Of a DNA stretch of 64,000 bases, positions 7,772-14,350 are shown in pieces. The stretch covers positions 1 through 64,000 of the forward strand of contig JAWKIQ010000003.1 in NCBI GenBank assembly GCA_041394185.1, given 5' to 3'. The stretch is from Acidimicrobiales bacterium. Its GTDB lineage: Bacteria; Actinomycetota; Acidimicrobiia; Acidimicrobiales; Poriferisodalaceae. The notes below the pieces were generated by a model. That model searched no databases, was not told the DNA's origin, and saw only the letters and a program-made list of their open reading frames with translations. Position 1 is the stretch's first letter, and every line of letters starts with the position of its first letter. A program made the translations under genes and the position numbers.

Positions 7772-9294
7772 CCATCCTGATCTGTCTGTTGGCCGCTGCT
7801 GCCGTGCCGGTGGCCGAAGCGAGATGGCTTCGTGTAGCCCAGCGCGAGCACTACCTGCCCGGATCGGTCAGCCTGTTCGCCTGGCGGTGGTGGACCCTCC
7901 AGTGGCGCAGCGCCGTCATGGCGTTGCTGGCCCTGGCGTGCATAGTCGCCTCGTTCTGGTGGCCTCTGACCTCTGTACTGACGATCGAGATCGCCGCGCT
8001 GGGGCCCATCGGCTTGTCCATGCGTGGCCGCACGTCGCAACTCGCCTGGACCAGACGCCTTCGCACGCTGGCGATCGCCCACGCCTTGTTGATCGTGATC
8101 ATCAGCGCTGTTGGCATCGTCGCTGGCATTGCGGCCCCGGTGCTGGCCGCCGGCGCCTTTGCACTGCCGTTGACCCTCGATGTGTGCCTGGCTGCGCTGA
8201 AGCCCCTCGAGAAGCGGGCGGCTCGCACATTCGTCGACCAGGCCGTTTCGAGGCTGGACCGGGTGAACCCCACCAGGGTCGCTATCACCGGCTCGTACGG
8301 CAAGACCACCATCAAGGGTTATGTGCGCCACATCGTCGAAGGCACCCGCTCGGTGGTGGCCAGCCCGGCCAGCTTCAACAACACCGCAGGGCTCAGCCGC
8401 ACGGTCAACGAACACCTCAGCCCCGACACCGAGGTGTTCGTAGCCGAGATGGGCACCTATGGGCCGGGCGAGATCCGCGACCTGTGTTCGTGGGTGAAAC
8501 CCGACGTGTCAGCGCTGTGTGCCATCGGGCCAGTTCACCTCGAGCGCATGGGCTCGCTCGACAACATCGTCGCCGCAAAGTCCGAGATCTTCGACACCGC
8601 CGGCGTAGCGGTTCTGAACATCGATGCACACGGTCTCGCCGCGGTCGCAGAACGGTTGCGACACGCCGGCGACAAGCGCGTCATCACCACCTCGACCAAC
8701 CCCGACAGCGACGCCGACGTGCGGGTGTTCCCCGCACAACACTCCGATGGCGTCAGGGTCTGCGTGGGCGACGACTGCGACACGGTCGACCTGCCGGCCG
8801 ACGCCATACACAGCAACGTCGCTGTAGCCGTTGCCATCGGGTGTGCCCTCGACATTCCCGTCGACAAGGTCAGGCTGCGTTTGGGCACCCTGCCCGGCGC
8901 AGGCCACCGCCGCGAGCGCTCGGTCTCGCCGACCGGGGTCAACATCATCGACGACACCTACAACTCGAACCCGGCCGGAGCGGCAGCGGCGTTGGACGCA
9001 CTTGGCGCGACCCCCGCGGCCAGACGGGTCGTCGTGACACCCGGCATGGTCGAGATGGGCGCCCAGCAGGCCAAGGCCAACGAAGAATTCGCCGAGAGGG
9101 CTGCGGCCGTAGCCGACGTCGTTCTGATCGTGGGCCAAACCAACCGCAAGGCTTTGCTGGCCGGGGCCTCGCGGGGTGCTGCCGAGGTCATCCAGACGCG
9201 CACCCGAACCGAGGCGGTCGAGTGGGTCAGGCGCAACCTCGATGCCGGTGACGCCGTTCTGTACGAGAACGACCTGCCCGACCACTATCCCTGA
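7768..9294 (+). CDS. MurF-like Mur ligase with N-terminal membrane domain
   Basis: 508 residues. Residues 1 to about 145 hold about four hydrophobic helices (MTILICLLAAAAVPV; MALLALACIVASFWW; ALLIVIISAVGIVAG and the stretch after it). The Mur ligase body follows: ATP loop TGSYGKTTIK (about 172-181), FNNTAGLSRTVNEHL, AEMGTYGPGEI, and IDDTYNSNPAG at about 394-404, all typical of MurF (UDP-MurNAc-tripeptide:D-Ala-D-Ala ligase). Canonical MurF has no membrane helices, so this is a membrane-tethered variant. It overlaps the upstream hydrolase stop and precedes ddl, matching a D-Ala-D-Ala supply-and-ligation pair. The exact acceptor is uncertain. Confidence 0.82.
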   Translation: MTILICLLAAAAVPVAEARWLRVAQREHYLPGSVSLFAWRWWTLQWRSAVMALLALACIVASFWWPLTSVLTIEIAALGPIGLSMRGRTSQLAWTRRLRTLAIAHALLIVIISAVGIVAGIAAPVLAAGAFALPLTLDVCLAALKPLEKRAARTFVDQAVSRLDRVNPTRVAITGSYGKTTIKGYVRHIVEGTRSVVASPASFNNTAGLSRTVNEHLSPDTEVFVAEMGTYGPGEIRDLCSWVKPDVSALCAIGPVHLERMGSLDNIVAAKSEIFDTAGVAVLNIDAHGLAAVAERLRHAGDKRVITTSTNPDSDADVRVFPAQHSDGVRVCVGDDCDTVDLPADAIHSNVAVAVAIGCALDIPVDKVRLRLGTLPGAGHRRERSVSPTGVNIIDDTYNSNPAGAAAALDALGATPAARRVVVTPGMVEMGAQQAKANEEFAERAAAVADVVLIVGQTNRKALLAGASRGAAEVIQTRTRTEAVEWVRRNLDAGDAVLYENDLPDHYP

Positions 9295-9359
9295 GCCGAA
9301 CTCTTTCGACCTCTCCGACTGACACTGACGACCACGCCTGGCCGGGTACCTTGACGGCC

Positions 9360-10466
9360 ATGACTTCCCCAGGCGTTTGCTTCGGCGGGCCATCGCCCGA
9401 GCACGACATCTCGGTACTGACGGGCCTCCAGGCCGTTCACGCCCTCGCTGCGGCCGGCGAGAACCCGGTTCCGCTCTATTGGTCCAAGGCCGGCGATTGG
9501 TATCGCGTCGCGGCCGATGCCGAGGCCGGCGACTTCGCAGACGGCTTGCCCCGCAAGGCCGATCCGGTGGTGCTCGCCACAGGATCCGACGGCGGCTTCC
9601 AGGTCGAGGGGCGACGCGGCAAACGCCAGGCGCTCGACCTCAGCGCCGTCGTCAACTGCTGCCACGGCGGCCCGGGCGAGAACGGAACACTGCAGTCGCT
9701 GTTCGACCTGGCAGGGGTCCGCTACACCGGCCCGTCGATGGCGGGCGCATCGTTGGGCATGGACAAGCTGGCCTTCGCCGGCACCGTAGGCGCCGCGGGC
9801 ATTCCGACCTTGCCGACCTTCGCCCTCGGCCCCGACACGGTTCTCGACGTCGACGGCCCGCTCATCGTCAAGCCGCGCTTTGGCGGCAGTTCGATCGGCA
9901 TCGAGGTCGTATCCGACCTCGAAACCGCCAAGGCTCTCGCTGCGTCACAACCGCTCCTGCAAGAGGGCGCCGTGGTGCAGCCCTATTTCGAGGGTTCGGT
10001 CGATCTGAACATCAGCGTCAAGACCTGCCCCACCCTCGAACTGTCGGCGGTCGAAAAGCCGCTCCGCGACGCGGGAGGCAACATCTACACCTACGTCGAG
10101 AAATACCTTGCGGGCGGCGATCAGGGGATGGCCTCGGCACCCCGCGAGATGCCGGCACAGATCGACCCCGAGCTCGAGGGGCGGCTGCGCACACACGCCG
10201 TTCGGGTAGCCGAGGTCGCGATGGTGCGTTCGGTGGCCCGCATCGATTTCCTGCTGGTCGGCGACGACATCTACGTGAACGAGATCAACACGATTCCCGG
10301 TTCGCTGAGCTGGTACTTCTGGGCCCACGAAGGGGTGCCGTTCGCCGGCTTGCTCAAGCAGATGCTGGCCGAGGCTGCTTCTGGACCCACCAGGCGCTTC
10401 CGTACCGACGGAGCCGACGGCACCGCCCTTCGCTCGGCCGGGGCCATGTCGCGAAAGCTGGCTTGA
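9360..10466 (+). CDS. ddl: D-alanine--D-alanine ligase
   Basis: 368 residues from ATG 9360; TTG 9351 is a weaker choice. This ATP-grasp enzyme makes D-Ala-D-Ala for peptidoglycan. It shows the N-terminal GGPSPEHDISVLTG loop, CHGGPGENGTLQ (about 101-112), KPRFGGSSIGI, and the C-terminal metal-binding VNEINTIPGS (about 305-314). The omega-loop VEKYLAG keeps the Lys-Tyr pair that favours D-Ala over D-lactate, so a vancomycin-resistance-type ligase is unlikely. The last codons and stop lie inside a 33-base tandem repeat. Confidence 0.92.
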   Translation: MTSPGVCFGGPSPEHDISVLTGLQAVHALAAAGENPVPLYWSKAGDWYRVAADAEAGDFADGLPRKADPVVLATGSDGGFQVEGRRGKRQALDLSAVVNCCHGGPGENGTLQSLFDLAGVRYTGPSMAGASLGMDKLAFAGTVGAAGIPTLPTFALGPDTVLDVDGPLIVKPRFGGSSIGIEVVSDLETAKALAASQPLLQEGAVVQPYFEGSVDLNISVKTCPTLELSAVEKPLRDAGGNIYTYVEKYLAGGDQGMASAPREMPAQIDPELEGRLRTHAVRVAEVAMVRSVARIDFLLVGDDIYVNEINTIPGSLSWYFWAHEGVPFAGLLKQMLAEAASGPTRRFRTDGADGTALRSAGAMSRKLA

Positions 10467-10566
10467 GCGATGACCAGCACAGCGCGAAAGCTCGCTTGAG
10501 CGATGACCAGCACAGCGCGAAAGCTCGCTTGAGCGATGACCAGCACAGCGCGAAAGCTCGCTTGAG
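10451..10566 (+). repeat. 33-base tandem repeat across the ddl stop, about 3.5 copies
   Basis: GCGAAAGCT(G/C)GCTTGAGC begins at 10451, 10484, 10517 and 10550, an exact 33-base period. The first copy supplies the last ddl codons (KLA) and its TGA; the last ends at the GTG of the DUF72 gene. Each unit can fold TCGC-TTGA-GCGA. Because 33 is a multiple of three, the array is open in another frame (SDDQHSAKARL repeats), but no start or function supports coding. Confidence 0.9.
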
Positions 10567-11393
10567 TGCAGCTTCGGGTCGGCTGCCCGATGTGGGCTCA
10601 TCGGCCGTGGGTGGGCAACTTCCTTCCGCGGTCGACGCCGTCGGGTGGCGAGCTGGCCGAGTATGCGCAGCGCATGACTGCGGTCGAGGGCAATACCACC
10701 TTCTACGCGTTGCCGAAGCCCGAGACAGTCCGCCGTTGGGCCGATTCGGTGCCCGACGACTTCAGGTTCTGTTTCAAGGTGCCCCGCACGATCTCTCATG
10801 ACAAGCGGCTGGTGGCTGCCGAGGCCGACTTGGCCGAGTTCATCGGACTGACCGCACCGCTGCACGACAACATGGGCCCGATCTCGATCCAGCTGCCCGC
10901 TTCGTTCGGGCCTGAAGGCCTTGGGGCTCTCGAGTCGTTTGCCTCAGCGCTTCCCGACTCGCTCGAGTGGGCCGTGGAGGTGCGCCACCCCGAATTCTTC
11001 GTTGGCGGCCGACATGAGGGGACGCTCGACGACCTTCTGCGCACCCATGGCGTGAACCGGGTCATCTTCGACACCCGGCGCTTCTTCGAAGGACCAGCGA
11101 CCACCCCAGAAGAGGTCGAGGCCGCTCAGCGAAAGCCCCGGCTACCGGTGCGCCCCACGGCCACGGCTGGCAGCCCCGTGGTTCGCTTCATCGACCAGAA
11201 CGAACCGGCGAGATCGAGCCACCAACTCGACCAGTGGAAGTCCAAGCTCGCTTCGTGGCTGGCCGATGGTTTGAGTCCCTATTTCTTCGCCCACACCCCT
11301 GACAACCTTCTTGCGCCCCAGCTCGCCCGCTGGGTCTATAGCGACACGACCGGCGACCAACTGCCAGAGCCCGGCCCCAACGCGCTCTTCTGA
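10566..11393 (+). CDS. DUF72 family protein
   Basis: 275 residues from GTG 10566, which directly abuts the repeat array. It has the DUF72 TIM-barrel signatures: LRVGCPMWAHRPWVGNFLP at the N-terminus, YAQRMTAVEGNTTFYALP (about 37-54), FCFKVPRTISHDKRL and AVEVRHPEFF. DUF72 proteins have no well-established reaction. The protein is cytoplasmic. The gene runs the same way as ddl, but the array between them could separate the transcripts. Confidence 0.85.
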   Translation: MQLRVGCPMWAHRPWVGNFLPRSTPSGGELAEYAQRMTAVEGNTTFYALPKPETVRRWADSVPDDFRFCFKVPRTISHDKRLVAAEADLAEFIGLTAPLHDNMGPISIQLPASFGPEGLGALESFASALPDSLEWAVEVRHPEFFVGGRHEGTLDDLLRTHGVNRVIFDTRRFFEGPATTPEEVEAAQRKPRLPVRPTATAGSPVVRFIDQNEPARSSHQLDQWKSKLASWLADGLSPYFFAHTPDNLLAPQLARWVYSDTTGDQLPEPGPNALF

Positions 11394-11420
11394 CAGGTCA
11401 CGCCGACGATCCTGCTCGGG

Positions 11421-13157
11421 TCAGCCGAGCCTGAAATCGCCTCTGCGATCCAGCCGGGGCGTCCCGTCGACCACCCATGAGATGGCGGGAAAGCGGCCGC
11501 TGGGTTCGATCTGCAGCGCGTCGACCTGTTCGGGTACCTCGAACTCGACGAAATAGTTCGCTGTCGCGCCCGGATCGAGTTCGATGATGAACGCGTACGA
11601 GTGGGTCCGCCCATCGGGTGCCGAAGCGTTGAGTTGGCGGTCACCTCCGGTCAAGACGTTGGCGGCGAAATTGGGGATGTTCACAACCACGTGTCCCAGG
11701 TACGAGCCCGGGGCGTTGGCACCCTGAACGTAAGACGGCAGGTCGGCGGTTGCAGTGTTGGTCAAGCCGACGTCGATGCGCACGACGCTTCCCCCGGCCG
11801 CGGCGGCGCTGGTGGTGATGTTCGCCTGCACGTTCAAGAATCGGTCGAGCTTGTTACCGCCCGCGTTCAGCACAGCCACCTTCACAGAGTCCTGCGGCGG
11901 GTCACCCGCGGCCAGTGCCGTCTGCCAGCGTTGCTGCTGAGCGGGGTCGCGGCTCCACAAGGTCAAGTGCCGACCGTCGATGGCCTCGATCAGAGCCGCG
12001 GCCAGGACCCTCGGCTCGATCTCGCTATCCAGCAGGGCCCTTACGGCCGCACTGGCAACCGGAGCAATCGATTCGCGCCGCTCTCCTTGGCCGTCGAACA
12101 CTTCTTCGTATTGGGTCAGGGCGAAGAACTCGGTTACGGCGATTACGGGCAACTGGACACCTGCGACATCGACTGTCTCGACCCCGGCCGCTTCCAGAAG
12201 GATCTGCATGGCGACCGGCGAGATGATCAGCACCCCGTCCATTCGCTCACCCTGATCCGACAACCACATGTCGGCCGTGACCCTCGATACCTCCGACGCC
12301 CGGCTGCTGATGTGTGATGTGTACTGCCAGAGGTGACCCGGGTCGAGCGAACCCCACATGAGCCGGACGTCGTCGTCGATGGGCACCAGCGAGGGCCGGC
12401 CCAGCTCTTCAACACTGCGAAAGTCGGAGATCAGCACCTGACCGTCGTCGATGCGCATGGTGCCCACCTGCAGCAACATGCCAGATGCCGAGCCCATCTC
12501 CGATGTGTTGGCAGCGGCGACCACATAGTGGGTGTTGCCCGAGACCAGTTGGCTCAGCCCGCTGACCAGAGCCTCGTATCTCGCGATCTCGTCGGTGGCA
12601 TCCAGCAGGTTCTCGACCAGGTCCTGCCTCGCTGCGGCAACCGGGCCGACCAGCCACTTGCCCGATGGAACTCCTATCGAGCGCAGCCGATCGGTGGTGC
12701 TGCCAAGCTCGTCGGACACCTCGTTCAAGGCGTCGACAGGGTCGTCTAGCGACGCCGTCTCGAGCGCCTCGAGCGCCTGCTCGCCGGCGTCGACCACCTC
12801 CCGGCCTGCCACCGCAATCTGCTCGGTCGCGTTCAGCTGCCTGCCAACCCAGGGAATCAGCCGTACCGGTGCCACCCATGGGTGACGCAGCTTCGAGATC
12901 GCGTCGTCGAGATCGTCGCCGACGAGCTCGAGTCGTTCTAGGTCGAGCGACGCAAAGTCTGCGGCCATCACCCTCGCGCCGCTGGCCGCTGCCTGCGACG
13001 AGCGATAGGCGCCCCACAGACTCCAGGTCACCAACGCGAGCCACAGGACAACCACAGCAACCCCGGCGCGCTTCAGCGCCGTGCGCCGCCTGTTGCGCTT
13101 GGCTTCCAGGCGCAGTTGCCGCCTGACTCCGGTTCCTTCACTCACGCAGCGACCCAC
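11421..13157 (-). CDS. DUF4012-family membrane-anchored protein
   Basis: 578 residues from GTG 13157; GTG 13145 is equally plausible. A basic N-terminus (KRNRRRTALKR) precedes one transmembrane helix (about 32-50), leaving a large extracellular domain. The SEMGSASGMLLQVGTM block (about 217-232) is the usual DUF4012 core, whose members often occur near glycan-synthesis genes. A C-terminal beta-rich domain (about 430-578; TNTATADLPSYV, SYAFIIELDPGATANYFVEFEVP) looks like an adhesion-type fold. The gene is convergent with the DUF72 gene. Its function is unknown. Confidence 0.72.
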   Translation of the reverse strand: MGRCVSEGTGVRRQLRLEAKRNRRRTALKRAGVAVVVLWLALVTWSLWGAYRSSQAAASGARVMAADFASLDLERLELVGDDLDDAISKLRHPWVAPVRLIPWVGRQLNATEQIAVAGREVVDAGEQALEALETASLDDPVDALNEVSDELGSTTDRLRSIGVPSGKWLVGPVAAARQDLVENLLDATDEIARYEALVSGLSQLVSGNTHYVVAAANTSEMGSASGMLLQVGTMRIDDGQVLISDFRSVEELGRPSLVPIDDDVRLMWGSLDPGHLWQYTSHISSRASEVSRVTADMWLSDQGERMDGVLIISPVAMQILLEAAGVETVDVAGVQLPVIAVTEFFALTQYEEVFDGQGERRESIAPVASAAVRALLDSEIEPRVLAAALIEAIDGRHLTLWSRDPAQQQRWQTALAAGDPPQDSVKVAVLNAGGNKLDRFLNVQANITTSAAAAGGSVVRIDVGLTNTATADLPSYVQGANAPGSYLGHVVVNIPNFAANVLTGGDRQLNASAPDGRTHSYAFIIELDPGATANYFVEFEVPEQVDALQIEPSGRFPAISWVVDGTPRLDRRGDFRLG

Positions 13158-13245
13158 GAATCTCGAAAACGCGTGTTATGAAAACGACTGCCGGTCGTTC
13201 CACCGGCGAAGCGTATGCCGCGCCCGATGCCGCCAGGGGGGTCGA

Positions 13246-13695
13246 ATGAACAAGCGAGCCCGAATAGCAGCCGCCGCTCTCGCTTTGACCTTGGGCGCAG
13301 GCGCAGCAACGAACAGGGTCGACTCAGCCACGGTTGCTGGCCGCGACACCACCCCCACGGGCGAGCAGCTGACGGTTCTGGGGCCGGTGGAGTTGATCGC
13401 CAACCAGTACACCACCACCAGCGCCCTGACCTGCGACGGCGATGCCGCATTCGACGTGTATTCACCTGCAGGGCTGTGGCCGAGCATCCCGGGCGACGTC
13501 ACCTTCACTGCAGCGTCTGAAACCGCTGCGAACTCGTGGCGAGTCACAGCCCTCGCTGTTGAGGGTCTGGGTCTGCTGGTCTTCTCGGCGGTCGATTCCA
13601 GCGGAAACTGCACGCCGGGCGAAACCATCGCGGTCGTCACCGGTTCACTCAGCAACGGCGACACCTACAGCGTCACGTTTGTCGTCGCGCTCTAG
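13246..13695 (+). CDS. Small secreted protein
   Basis: 149 residues. ATG 13246 follows an AGGGGGG ribosome site 4-10 bases upstream, which decides against the longer frame. A signal peptide is clear: MNKRAR, then ALALTLGAGAA, with cleavage likely near residue 25-30. The mature part is a beta-rich domain of about 115 residues with two Cys (TCDGDA, NCTPGE) that could form a disulfide. No family was recognised. It diverges from the DUF4012 gene and converges on the TetR gene with a 4-base overlap. Confidence 0.7.
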   Translation: MNKRARIAAAALALTLGAGAATNRVDSATVAGRDTTPTGEQLTVLGPVELIANQYTTTSALTCDGDAAFDVYSPAGLWPSIPGDVTFTAASETAANSWRVTALAVEGLGLLVFSAVDSSGNCTPGETIAVVTGSLSNGDTYSVTFVVAL

Positions 13696-14291
13696 CAGGG
13701 CACCAGGGCGTCGCTCAGGAACGAGGTCAGTTCGGCCCTGGCCTGGGCAAGCGATCTGAGGGTCGGCTCGACCCCCATGGCCCGCATCACCTCTGGTTCG
13801 GTGGCCACTCCTATCACAGCCGAGTACGCACTCAGCAGCAAGAACCTGGGCTCGTGTCGGCGCAGCCGGCCGGCGTCCATCTCGGCATCGAGGAATCCGG
13901 TCGCTCGTTCCATCAATGATCCCAAGCCCGCCGCCAGGCGGCTCGTGTGCGGATCGCCGAGACGCGATACCTGACGCAACAGACCCAGCACCTCGGGCCT
14001 TCGGGCCGCAAGCCGGAACGTGACCCTGACGACCGACTCGATGCGCGAGAACCCTCGACCCGAGCGGTCTACCTCGGCGTCGAACAGGCCGACCAGTTCC
14101 GCGGCGGTGCGGTCGATGACGGCCGAGAGCAGGCTGTCCTTGGAACCGAAGTGGTAGAGGATGGCCTGCTTGGTCAGGCCAAGATCGCCGGCCAGGTCGT
14201 CGAGCGAGGTCGCGGCGAAGCCCCGCTCGGAGAAGGCCACCAGTGCGGCATCCAGCACTCGCTGTCGAGTAGGACGGGATACCGGGGCCAC
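13692..14291 (-). CDS. TetR-family transcriptional repressor
   Basis: 199 residues from GTG 14291. The N-terminal HTH is typical: TRQRVLDAALVAFSERGFAATSLDDLAGDLGLTKQAILYHFGSKDSLL (about 8-55, with the recognition helix around LTKQAILYHF). The C-terminal ligand domain is not diagnostic. The gene is divergent from the fatty-acyl reductase operon, and the inverted repeat at 14313-14328 lies between the two starts, so it probably represses both its own gene and the operon. An acyl-CoA or lipid effector would fit the neighbours but is inferred. Confidence 0.87.
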   Translation of the reverse strand: MAPVSRPTRQRVLDAALVAFSERGFAATSLDDLAGDLGLTKQAILYHFGSKDSLLSAVIDRTAAELVGLFDAEVDRSGRGFSRIESVVRVTFRLAARRPEVLGLLRQVSRLGDPHTSRLAAGLGSLMERATGFLDAEMDAGRLRRHEPRFLLLSAYSAVIGVATEPEVMRAMGVEPTLRSLAQARAELTSFLSDALVPC

Positions 14292-14312
14292 CAGGTGAAC
14301 CTATCCCAACCC

Positions 14313-14350
14313 CTTACCGATTGGTAAGTGGTGTGCTAGAAAACTGATCG
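14313..14350 (+). promoter_or_regulatory. TetR operator overlapping a promoter for a leaderless mRNA
   Basis: CTTACC-GATT-GGTAAG (14313-14328) is a perfect 6-base inverted repeat, a common TetR operator form. It overlaps a candidate promoter: -35 TTACCG (14314-14319), 17-base spacer, -10 TAGAAA (14337-14342). The GTG start at 14350 lies 7 bases after the -10 and has no ribosome site, so the transcript is probably leaderless. Repressor on the operator would block polymerase. Confidence 0.7.

Noticed and set aside
9360..10466. D-Ala-D-Lac (vancomycin-resistance type) ligase
   Set aside because: The omega loop keeps Lys-Tyr (VEKYL), and no vanH or vanX genes are nearby, so an ordinary Ddl is preferred.
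10451..10566. Possible CRISPR-like array
   Set aside because: Units are directly adjacent with an exact 33-base period and no unique spacers. It is a tandem repeat.
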